Positions 6,432 through 12,594 of a stretch of 14,430 nucleotides of DNA are shown here, one piece after another (position 1 is the stretch's first letter; each line of letters opens with the position of its first letter). This DNA is from Marivivens sp. (GTDB taxonomy: Bacteria > Pseudomonadota > Alphaproteobacteria > Rhodobacterales > Rhodobacteraceae). Both the position numbers and the translations under genes were made by a program. The notes under the pieces are model-generated. The model ran no database searches. It saw nothing but the letters and a program-made list of their open reading frames with translations, and was not told the origin of the DNA. The stretch covers positions 1 through 14,430 of the forward strand of contig JAHEBR010000031.1 of the NCBI GenBank assembly GCA_024642185.1, read 5' to 3'.

Positions 6432-7355
6432 GTGGCCATGGCCCCTACGGACAAGACCCAGGAGAGCGCGGCACGCCTGATCTTCGTGATCGGGCCCGCC
6501 GGCGCGGGAAGGTCGACCACGATCAATGCCCTTGAGGACATCGGCTACGAGGTTATCCATAGCCTTCCGATGAGCCTTCTCGATCGGCTTCTCGCCGGTC
6601 CGGCGATGGATCATCCGCTCGCTGTTGGCCTCGATGTGCGCAATCGCGATTTTGGCGTCGAAAATCTCGTCCACACAATCGACCGGCTCTCGCAGGATGA
6701 CCGCATCGAGATGCAACTCTTGTTCCTCGATTGCAGCGACGACGAACTCGTGCGCCGTTTCTCGGAAACCCGCCGCCGACATCCGCTTGCCCAGAAAGAG
6801 GGGCCGGTTCTGGGGATCGAACGTGAAAAGGCGCTCCTGGTTCCGTTGCGCGCCCGCGCCGATTTCCTCATCGACACCACCGGAATGACGCCCCACCAGC
6901 TCCGCCGCGAGCTCGAGCAGATCTTTGCGCCGTCCGAAGGTCGGATCCTGTCGGTGACGGTGCAATCCTTCTCCTACAAACGCGGCCTGCCGCGCGGAGC
7001 GGATTTTGTCTTTGATTGCCGTTCCCTACGCAACCCGCATTGGGAACCCGCACTCCGCCCGCTCGACGGCACCGATCCGCGCGTTGCCGACTATGTTGCC
7101 GGCGATCCCCTTGCCGAACGCTTCTTTTCCAGCATCCGTGATCTGGCCCTTCTGATCCTTCCGGCGAGCAAAGCCGAGGGGAAATCGCATCTGTCGATCG
7201 CGCTTGGCTGCACAGGTGGCCAACATCGCTCGGTGGCTCTTGCCGAAAGATTGACCAATGCCCTTGCAGCCGAGGGCTGGCAGGTGTCAAAACGCCATAG
7301 AGAGCTGGAGCGCCGTGCAGAACTGGCCGGTGCCAAGAAGGAGCCTGACGCGTGA
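6432..7355 (+). CDS. rapZ: RapZ family nucleotide-binding regulator (YvcJ/UPF0042)
   Basis: A 307-residue RapZ-family protein. The N-terminal P-loop domain has GPAGAGRS (21-28), with Arg in the position where most Walker A motifs have Lys, followed by INALEDIGYEVIHSLP. The C-terminal RNA-binding/sensor-like domain carries SFSYKRGLPRGADFVFDCR, RNPHWEPALRPLDGTD and IALGCTGGQHRSVALAE. In enterobacteria RapZ steers small-RNA control of glmS and senses glucosamine-6-phosphate; whether that role holds here is unknown, and no GlmY/GlmZ gene is visible. The GTG at 6432 directly follows the hprK TGA and has GGAG 7 nt upstream; an ATG at 6438 is an alternative start two codons later. Confidence 0.95.
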   Translation: MAMAPTDKTQESAARLIFVIGPAGAGRSTTINALEDIGYEVIHSLPMSLLDRLLAGPAMDHPLAVGLDVRNRDFGVENLVHTIDRLSQDDRIEMQLLFLDCSDDELVRRFSETRRRHPLAQKEGPVLGIEREKALLVPLRARADFLIDTTGMTPHQLRRELEQIFAPSEGRILSVTVQSFSYKRGLPRGADFVFDCRSLRNPHWEPALRPLDGTDPRVADYVAGDPLAERFFSSIRDLALLILPASKAEGKSHLSIALGCTGGQHRSVALAERLTNALAAEGWQVSKRHRELERRAELAGAKKEPDA

Positions 7356-7756
7356 TCGGCATCGTGATCGTGGCACATGGTGGTCTGGCGCGGGAATACC
7401 TCGCCGCGGTCGAACATGTCGTCGGCCGTCAAACCGGCATGGCCGCCGTCTCGATCGGAGCCGAAGATGACCGCGCCGCCAAGCAGGACGAGATCTGCAA
7501 TGCGGCCGATGCTGTCGATACCGGCAAGGGCGTGGTGATTGTCACCGACATCTTCGGCGGCTCGCCTTCAAATCTCTCGCTGCGGGCCTGTGGGCCATCG
7601 AACCGGCGCATCCTTTACGGGATGAACCTGCCGATGCTTCTCAAGCTGGCCAAATGCCGCGGGAAATCGGTTCCCGACGCTGTCGAGGCCGCCATGACAG
7701 CGGGACGAAAATACATCAATTGCCATTCGGCAGACCCAGACCTGAGTTTTGATTAA
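7352..7756 (+). CDS. manX: PTS EIIA-Man-type phosphocarrier
   Basis: A 134-residue cytoplasmic protein of the PTS mannose-family IIA domain. The phospho-acceptor is His9 in IVIVAHGGLA, and TDIFGGSPSNLSL is the second family motif. It would receive phosphate from HPr-His15. No IIB, IIC or IID permease gene lies in the window, so a regulatory rather than a sugar-transporting role is likely, as described for the incomplete PTS of other alphaproteobacteria. The GTG start overlaps the rapZ stop by 4 nt (GTGA), and its own TAA overlaps the HPr start by 1 nt. The symbol follows usage in related genomes; ptsM-like names are also used. Confidence 0.92.
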   Translation: MIGIVIVAHGGLAREYLAAVEHVVGRQTGMAAVSIGAEDDRAAKQDEICNAADAVDTGKGVVIVTDIFGGSPSNLSLRACGPSNRRILYGMNLPMLLKLAKCRGKSVPDAVEAAMTAGRKYINCHSADPDLSFD

Positions 7757-8025
7757 TGCCTGTTTCAGATTTGAAGATTGTGAATATCAAAGGGCTGCAC
7801 GCCCGCGCCTCGGCCAAGCTGGTCGAGGTTGTCGAAGGCTATGACGCTCGGGCGACTGTCTCGAAAGACGGGCTCGACGCGGGCGGCGATAGCATCATGG
7901 GCCTACTGATGCTGGCCGCTTCGCAGGGCTCGACCATCACGGTCGAAACCGAGGGGGCGGAGGCCGATCAGTTGATGCAAGCGATTGCCGCCCTTGTGGC
8001 CGACAAATTCGGTGAAGGCGCCTAG
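7756..8025 (+). CDS. ptsH: HPr phosphocarrier protein
   Basis: An 89-residue HPr. His15 in GLHARAS (13-19) is the residue phosphorylated by enzyme I, and Ser46 in GGDSIMGLLML is the HprK target; both sites are present. It should pass phosphate to the EIIA-Man protein encoded just upstream and be switched by the HprK of the same operon. Enzyme I (ptsP or ptsI) is not in the window. The ATG overlaps the previous stop (TAATG), implying coupled translation. It is the last gene of the operon and its TAG stop overlaps the stop of the convergent hbdA gene in a shared CTAG, leaving no room for an intergenic terminator. Confidence 0.95.
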   Translation: MPVSDLKIVNIKGLHARASAKLVEVVEGYDARATVSKDGLDAGGDSIMGLLMLAASQGSTITVETEGAEADQLMQAIAALVADKFGEGA

Positions 8026-8897
8026 CGCGTCGGGACCGGGGTTTCCCCACGATAATCATAAAACCCGCGCTTGGTCTTGCGGCCAAGCCAACCGGCTTCG
8101 ACGTATTTGGTCAGAAGCGGGCAGGGGCGATACTTGGTGTCAGCCAGCCCTTCATGAAGCACGTTCATGATCGCAAGGCAGGTATCGAGCCCGATGAAAT
8201 CGGCCAGCTCGAGCGGCCCCATCGGATGGTTGGCGCCCAGCTTGAGCGAGGTGTCGATCGACCGGACCGATCCCACGCCCTCGTAAAGCGTATAGATCGC
8301 CTCGTTGATCATCGGCATCAGGATGCGGTTGACGATGAAGGCCGGAAAATCCTCGGCCGCGGCCGCCGTCTTGCCGATCCGCTCCACCACCTCGTAGCAG
8401 GCGCTGAAGGTCTCGTCGTCGGTGGCAATGCCGCGGATCAGCTCGACAAGCTGCATGATCGGCACGGGGTTCATAAAGTGGAACCCCATGAATTTCTCGG
8501 GCCGGTCGGTGCGGCTGGCAAGCCGAGTTATCGAGATCGACGAGGTGTTCGAGGTCAGGATCGTCGTCGGTTTCAGGTGCGGCAGAAGGTCTTCGAAGAT
8601 CGCTTGCTTGATCGTCTCGCGTTCGGTTGCGGCCTCGATTACAAGGTCGGTCTGGCCGAGATCGGACAGGGTTTGCGTTGTCTTGATCCGGCCGAGCGCG
8701 GTGGCCTTCTGCGCCTCGGAAATAGCCCCTTTCGAGACTTGGCGGGTCATATTCTTATCAATCAGGGCCAAAGCGGCAGTCAGCGCATCGGCGCTGATAT
8801 CTGTCATCAACACATCGTATTCGGCCAGAGCCAGAACGTGCGCGATCCCGTTGCCCATCTGACCGGCGCCAACGACGCCTACTCGCTCAACCTGCAT
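8022..8897 (-). CDS. hbdA: 3-hydroxybutyryl-CoA dehydrogenase
   Basis: A 291-residue NAD(P)-dependent 3-hydroxyacyl-CoA dehydrogenase interconverting 3-hydroxybutyryl-CoA and acetoacetyl-CoA. It has the Rossmann motif GAGQMGNG (10-17), S119/N117 in TSNTSSIS, catalytic His140 and Glu152 in GFHFMNPVPIMQLVELIRG, and the C-terminal helical domain with GPLELADFIGLD. The length is that of the stand-alone enzyme, not the fused FadB type. I chose the ATG at 8897-8895 (MQVERVGVVG) because AAGGA lies 6 nt upstream and the longer frame adds nine residues before the usual N terminus. In related genomes it follows etfBA; here a plus-strand DUF6473 gene lies between them, so it has its own leader and probably its own promoter. 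Confidence 0.95.
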   Translation of the reverse strand: MQVERVGVVGAGQMGNGIAHVLALAEYDVLMTDISADALTAALALIDKNMTRQVSKGAISEAQKATALGRIKTTQTLSDLGQTDLVIEAATERETIKQAIFEDLLPHLKPTTILTSNTSSISITRLASRTDRPEKFMGFHFMNPVPIMQLVELIRGIATDDETFSACYEVVERIGKTAAAAEDFPAFIVNRILMPMINEAIYTLYEGVGSVRSIDTSLKLGANHPMGPLELADFIGLDTCLAIMNVLHEGLADTKYRPCPLLTKYVEAGWLGRKTKRGFYDYRGETPVPTR

Positions 8898-8903
8898 GGC
8901 CTG

Positions 8904-8908
8904 TCCTT
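8904..8908 (-). promoter_or_regulatory. Ribosome binding site of hbdA
   Basis: AAGGA on the minus strand, within AAAAGGACAG, 6 nt before the ATG at 8897; this decides the shorter start. Confidence 0.7.
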
Positions 8909-8922
8909 TTGAAAGCTGCCGC

Positions 8923-8952
8923 ACAATAGGCCCGCAAAGCTGCCAGCTTCAA
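8923..8952 (-). promoter_or_regulatory. Possible sigma-70-type promoter of hbdA
   Basis: On the minus strand TTGAAG (8952-8947) and TATTGT (8928-8923) are spaced by 18 bp; each matches four of six consensus bases. The site lies 25 bp before the hbdA start codon. It is a pattern match only. Confidence 0.35.
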
Positions 8953-9055
8953 GGCGGGATCAAGGCTCTAAACCACTCAAATGCGTTGTTTAGCGAAATG
9001 GCAAGGTTTGTGGTGGAAACCTGTAGGCGGTGAGTTTGAAAATTTGGTGGGAACC

Positions 9056-9895
9056 ATGAAACATGATCGACTTGTCGAGCTGCGCTCGGCAATCCCCTCT
9101 TGCCGATATGGCAACTCTAGGCTCTTTTTCCGGGCCCCGAAGCGCAACCTGAGCGGACGCTATCACGCCTTCATCGGTGGGACAGAAACCTTTGGCAAAT
9201 ACCTCGATCATCCCTATCCGGCATTGGTCGAAGCGGCGCTTGGCAAGACCTGCGTCAACTTCGGGGTGGTGAATGCCGGCGTTGATGTCTTCGTCAATGA
9301 TCCAACCATCATGGCCGCCTGCGCCACGGCCGACATCACGGTCATTCAAATGATGGGCGCGCACAACCTTTCCAACCGGTTCTACAAAGTCCATCCGCGC
9401 CGCAACGACAGGTTTCTAAGCGGCTCGCCTCTGATGGCCGCACTGTATCCAGATATGGATTTCTCGGAATACAACTTTACCCGCCATCTCCTCGGCGCCC
9501 TTTTCGAGAGGTCGCCCGAGCGGTTTGAGATCATTCGAACCGAGCTCCAAATGGCTTGGCTTGCGAGAATGCGAACCTTGCTCGACAAGATCGGGCAGCG
9601 TGTGGTCTTGCTGTGGCTGTCCGATCAACCTTTGGACGATCAGCCTTGGACGGCTCGGACCGAACCTTTCAAGACCGAACCGATGCTGGTCAGCCGGACC
9701 ATGGTCGAACAGCTGCGGGACAAAGTCCTTGATGTCGTGGTCGCGCAGACCTCAACCGAGGCTCTCCAGCGTGGGACCGACGGGATGAGCTTTCCACAAG
9801 GCGAGGCCAGTATCGCGTCCGAGCTGCCCGGCGTTGGCGCGCATGAGGAGGCAGCGCTTCTTTTGGCCGGGGCTATCGGGCGCCATACCAAATGA
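9056..9895 (+). CDS. DUF6473 family protein, function unknown
   Basis: A 279-residue soluble-looking protein that I recognise as the DUF6473 type common in Rhodobacteraceae; no function is established that I know of. Conserved-looking stretches are CRYGNSRLFFRAP (16-28), AFIGGTETFGKYL (38-50), VNFGVVNAGVDVF (67-79), VIQMMGAHNLSNRFY (96-110), HPRRNDRFL (113-121) and LPGVGAHEEAA (257-267). GGTETFG, NAG, GAHN and a late His are arranged like blocks I, II, III and V of SGNH hydrolases, with Thr43 where the nucleophilic Ser would be; this is my inference. The ATG at 9056 has GGTGGG 4 nt upstream; an in-frame ATG at 8981 adds 25 unusual residues without a ribosome binding site. No signal peptide is seen. 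It is transcribed against its neighbours hbdA and etfA. By eye its codon use is less GC-biased than that of etfA. Confidence 0.75.
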   Translation: MKHDRLVELRSAIPSCRYGNSRLFFRAPKRNLSGRYHAFIGGTETFGKYLDHPYPALVEAALGKTCVNFGVVNAGVDVFVNDPTIMAACATADITVIQMMGAHNLSNRFYKVHPRRNDRFLSGSPLMAALYPDMDFSEYNFTRHLLGALFERSPERFEIIRTELQMAWLARMRTLLDKIGQRVVLLWLSDQPLDDQPWTARTEPFKTEPMLVSRTMVEQLRDKVLDVVVAQTSTEALQRGTDGMSFPQGEASIASELPGVGAHEEAALLLAGAIGRHTK

Positions 9896-9922
9896 AAAGG
9901 CCCGCGCATCGCTGCGCGGGCC
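9895..9922 (-). terminator. Rho-independent terminator of etfBA
   Basis: GGCCCGCGCA (9899-9908) pairs perfectly with TGCGCGGGCC (9913-9922) around a TCGC loop. On the minus strand the stem is followed at once by TTTT (complement of 9895-9898), so it fits an intrinsic terminator 21 bp after the etfA stop. On the plus strand, where it lies just after the DUF6473 stop, no U-tract follows, though it could still protect that 3' end. Confidence 0.8.
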
Positions 9923-9943
9923 CGCCACTGGATTGCTGCTCGT

Positions 9944-10870
9944 TCAGAGCTTGCCAGTCAGTTCCGGCACAGCGCTAAACAGGTCGGCCACGAGGCCAAA
10001 ATCGGCAACCTGGAAGATCGGGGCTTCTTCGTCCTTGTTGATGGCGACGATGATCTTCGAATCCTTCATGCCAGCAAGGTGCTGGATGGCGCCCGAGATG
10101 CCGACGGCAACGTAGAGGTTCGGCGCCACGACCTTGCCGGTCTGGCCCACCTGCCAGTCGTTCGGGGCATAGCCCGAATCGACTGCGGCACGCGAAGCGC
10201 CAACAGCGGCGCCAAGCTTGTCGGCCAGCGCCTCGATGATGGCAAAGTCGTCTTTCGAGCCAACGCCGCGGCCGCCCGACACGACCACGCCGGCCGAAGT
10301 CAGCTCGGGGCGGTCAGAGGTGGCGGTCTTGTCTTCAACCCAAGCCGACAGGCCCGACGTTGCCGCTGTGCCGAGCGCCTCGACCGGGGCCGAGCCCCCC
10401 GCAGCGGCGGCATCAAAACCGGCGGTGCGGATGGTCATGACCTTGGTCTTGTCGCCGGATTTCACAGTTTGGATCGCGTTGCCGGCATAGATCGGGCGCT
10501 CGAAAGTGTCGGCGTCGATCACGGCGGTCACGTCCGACAGGATCATCACGTCAAGCAGCGCGGCCACGCGCGGCAGCACGTTTTTGGCGTCGGAGGTGGC
10601 CGGGGCGGTGATGTGCGAATAGGCACCAGCCATCGACACGATCAGATCGGCGACAGGCTCGGCCAGCATGTGGCAAAAGCCGTGGTCGCCCGCAAAGATC
10701 ACCTTCGTAACGCCCGAAAGCGTCGCGGCCTCTGCGGCGGCGGCATCGCCGCCCTGACCGGCCACAAGCACATGGACATCGCCAAGCGCGGCAACCGCTG
10801 TCAGGGTCTTCGCTACGGCATCGGTCGAGAGATGCCCGTTATTCAGGTCTGCAAGAAGAAGAACAGCCAT
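9944..10870 (-). CDS. etfA: Electron transfer flavoprotein alpha subunit
   Basis: A 308-residue ETF alpha subunit. The C-terminal FAD domain shows SGGRGVGSKDDF (198-209), DWQVGQTGKVVAPNLYVAVG (238-257), SGAIQHLAGM (259-268) and INKDEEAPIFQVADFGLVAD (277-296). With EtfB it forms the soluble heterodimer that accepts electrons from acyl-CoA dehydrogenases, including the Mcd-type enzyme in this window, and delivers them to ETF:ubiquinone oxidoreductase (not in the window). The motifs are those of the housekeeping group I ETF, not the bifurcating or Fix type. Its ATG overlaps the etfB TGA by 1 nt (TGATG), so translation is coupled. The operon ends at an intrinsic terminator at 9895-9922. Confidence 0.97.
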   Translation of the reverse strand: MAVLLLADLNNGHLSTDAVAKTLTAVAALGDVHVLVAGQGGDAAAAEAATLSGVTKVIFAGDHGFCHMLAEPVADLIVSMAGAYSHITAPATSDAKNVLPRVAALLDVMILSDVTAVIDADTFERPIYAGNAIQTVKSGDKTKVMTIRTAGFDAAAAGGSAPVEALGTAATSGLSAWVEDKTATSDRPELTSAGVVVSGGRGVGSKDDFAIIEALADKLGAAVGASRAAVDSGYAPNDWQVGQTGKVVAPNLYVAVGISGAIQHLAGMKDSKIIVAINKDEEAPIFQVADFGLVADLFSAVPELTGKL

Positions 10871-11628
10871 CAGATCGCCCCCGCTTCCTTGAGTTTCGCT
10901 ACAAGTTCATCAACCGTCTTGACGATCACGCCGGCCTTGCGGGCCTCGGGCTCGGTGGTCTTGACGACCGTCAGGCGCGGGCTCACGTCAACGCCGTAAT
11001 CGGCGGGCGTCTTTTCATCGAGCGGCTTTTTCTTGGCCTTCATGATGTTGGGCAAGCTCGCATAGCGCGGCTCGTTGAGGCGCAGATCGACGCTGATGAT
11101 CGCCGGCATCTTGACCGAGATGGTCTGAAGGCCGCCGTCAACCTCGCGGGTCACCTTGGCGTTGTCGCCGTCGATCTCGACTTTTGAGGCAAAGGTCGCC
11201 TGCGACCAGCCGAGGAGCGCTGAAAGCATCTGGCCGGTGGCGTTCATGTCGTTGTCGATTGCCTGCTTGCCGGTCAGAACGAGGCCGGGCTGTTCTGCCT
11301 TGACGACAGCGGCCAGAAGCTTGGCAACGGCGAGCGGTTCGATGTCGGTATGAACATCGTCGGTCGCCTCGATCAGGATCGCCCGGTCGGCGCCCATGGC
11401 GAGCGCGGTCCGCAGGGTTTCCTGCGACTGCTTCACACCGATCGACACGGCGATAACCTCTTCGGCCTTACCGGCCTCTTTGAGGCGAATCGCCTCTTCA
11501 ACGGCAATCTCGTCGAATGGGTTCATCGACATCTTGACGTTCGCGAGATCGACACCGGAACCATCCGCTTTCACACGGACCTTCACGTTGTAGTCGATCA
11601 CGCGCTTGACGGGCACGAGCACCTTCAT
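10870..11628 (-). CDS. etfB: Electron transfer flavoprotein beta subunit
   Basis: A 252-residue ETF beta subunit, AMP-binding partner of EtfA. It starts MKVLVPVKRVIDYNVKV, carries GKQAIDNDMNATGQMLSALL (120-139) near the AMP site, and has the dehydrogenase recognition loop SLPNIMKAKKKPL (191-203), including the anchor leucine L192 that docks into acyl-CoA dehydrogenases. I chose the ATG at 11628-11626, with AGGAGA 9 nt upstream; a longer frame to 11703 would add 25 residues before the typical N terminus. The next gene upstream, pduO, ends at 11756, leaving 127 bp that may hold a separate promoter; I found no convincing boxes. Confidence 0.97.
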   Translation of the reverse strand: MKVLVPVKRVIDYNVKVRVKADGSGVDLANVKMSMNPFDEIAVEEAIRLKEAGKAEEVIAVSIGVKQSQETLRTALAMGADRAILIEATDDVHTDIEPLAVAKLLAAVVKAEQPGLVLTGKQAIDNDMNATGQMLSALLGWSQATFASKVEIDGDNAKVTREVDGGLQTISVKMPAIISVDLRLNEPRYASLPNIMKAKKKPLDEKTPADYGVDVSPRLTVVKTTEPEARKAGVIVKTVDELVAKLKEAGAI

Positions 11629-11637
11629 CGTCGCAGT

Positions 11638-11643
11638 TCTCCT
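11638..11643 (-). promoter_or_regulatory. Ribosome binding site fixing the etfB start
   Basis: AGGAGA on the minus strand, 9 nt before the ATG at 11628; it supports the 252-residue form. Confidence 0.75.
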
Positions 11644-11755
11644 ATCGCAATCGGAATGACTCGGCGTGGTGTTACCAAGGCAGCGGGGGCGAGGACAGTG
11701 CAAAATCGACGCGGCGCAGCATAGCTACGCCACGTTCTTCCAATGTTAGCGATTG

Positions 11756-12328
11756 TCAGCGGTTGGCGCCGGGAACCCAGAGCACATCGGCGCGGCCTTC
11801 GTCGTTGGCCATGCGGGCGGCCACAAAGAACCAATCGGACAGGCGATTGAGATACCGCACGGCGGCAGGATTGACCGCTTCCACGGCGGCAAGCCCCACG
11901 GCGAGGCGCTCGGCGCGGCGCGAAACCGTGCGGCAGATGTGCAGATGCGCGGCAAGGGGGGTGCCCCCCGGCAAGACAAAGCTGCGCAGCGGCTCAAGCA
12001 CCTTGGTCATGGCGTCGATCTCGGCCTCGAGGCGCTCGACCTGCGCGTCAACCACCCGCAAAACCGGATAGCCGGCTTCGGCATCCTTCTCGGGCGCGGG
12101 CCGCGAGAGATCGGCGCCGAGGTCGAACAAGTCGTTCTGGATCCGCGCCAGCGCCGCGTCCACATCGCCCGAAGCATGGAGCCGCGCGGTGCCAACGGTG
12201 GCGTTGGTCTCATCCACCGTGCCGTAGGCCTCGACCCGCAAGGAATCCTTCGCCACCCGCGTGCCATCGCTGAGGGCGGTTTCGCCCTTGTCGCCGGTCT
12301 TGGTGTAGATCTTGTTGAGGACGACCAT
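11756..12328 (-). CDS. pduO: PduO-type ATP:cob(I)alamin adenosyltransferase
   Basis: A 190-residue enzyme that transfers the adenosyl group of ATP to cob(I)alamin, making adenosylcobalamin. Family motifs are clear: the ATP-binding N terminus IYTKTGDKGETALSDG (7-22), VEAYGTVDETNATVG (32-46), CRTVSRRAERL (132-142) and NPAAVRYLNRLSDWFFVAAR (153-172). The last two stretches line the active site in PduO enzymes. The cofactor serves ethylmalonyl-CoA and methylmalonyl-CoA mutases, which act in the same pathway as the Mcd at the window's left end. The ATG at 12328 lies one base after the stop of the upstream small membrane protein gene, so the two are very likely cotranscribed, possibly with etfBA. 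Confidence 0.95.
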   Translation of the reverse strand: MVVLNKIYTKTGDKGETALSDGTRVAKDSLRVEAYGTVDETNATVGTARLHASGDVDAALARIQNDLFDLGADLSRPAPEKDAEAGYPVLRVVDAQVERLEAEIDAMTKVLEPLRSFVLPGGTPLAAHLHICRTVSRRAERLAVGLAAVEAVNPAAVRYLNRLSDWFFVAARMANDEGRADVLWVPGANR

Positions 12329-12329
12329 C

Positions 12330-12536
12330 TCAGGCCCCCTTACTGCGGATCCAGATGAAGAAAAGGATCAGGAGGATCGCCACGAACTGCGCCCCGAGGC
12401 GATAGCGCATGATCTTGTTGGCGTTGCGCTTGTTGTATTCCCCGCCGCGCCCGAACGAGCCGACCCCCCACAAGAGGATGAAGAGGACGAGGAGGCAGGC
12501 GGCAACGACGACGTAGAAGAGAGGATCACTGGCCAT
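12330..12536 (-). CDS. Twin transmembrane helix small protein (HIG1-like)
   Basis: A 68-residue protein with two hydrophobic helices (about 7-26 and 47-63) joined by a basic loop, EYNKRNANKIMRYRLGAQ (33-50). The KIMRYRLGAQ stretch resembles the conserved loop of HIG1/hypoxia-induced small membrane proteins, which in mitochondria and some alphaproteobacteria bind cytochrome oxidase or respiratory supercomplexes. That role is inference here. CGGAG lies 8-9 nt before the ATG at 12536. Only one base separates its stop from the pduO start, and a membrane protein directly upstream of pduO and etfBA is, as I recall, a recurring order in Rhodobacteraceae. Confidence 0.85.
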   Translation of the reverse strand: MASDPLFYVVVAACLLVLFILLWGVGSFGRGGEYNKRNANKIMRYRLGAQFVAILLILFFIWIRSKGA

Positions 12537-12594
12537 GACGGGCTCCGATAACCATTCGCCCTGCCTCTAGCAGGCCGGGCAACAAAAGAAAACG

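Noticed and set aside
8981..9055. In-frame upstream start for the DUF6473 gene
   Set aside because: It adds 25 residues unlike the family N terminus and has no ribosome binding site; the ATG at 9056 has GGTGGG in place.
11715..11740. Sigma-54-like promoter upstream of etfB
   Set aside because: TGGC and TGC are present on the minus strand but the GG-GC spacing is one base short of the strict requirement.
12559..12578. Possible terminator hairpin in the gap after the twin-helix gene's leader
   Set aside because: Only CCTGC/GCAGG (5 bp) pairs cleanly, and the T-rich stretch on the minus strand precedes rather than follows it.
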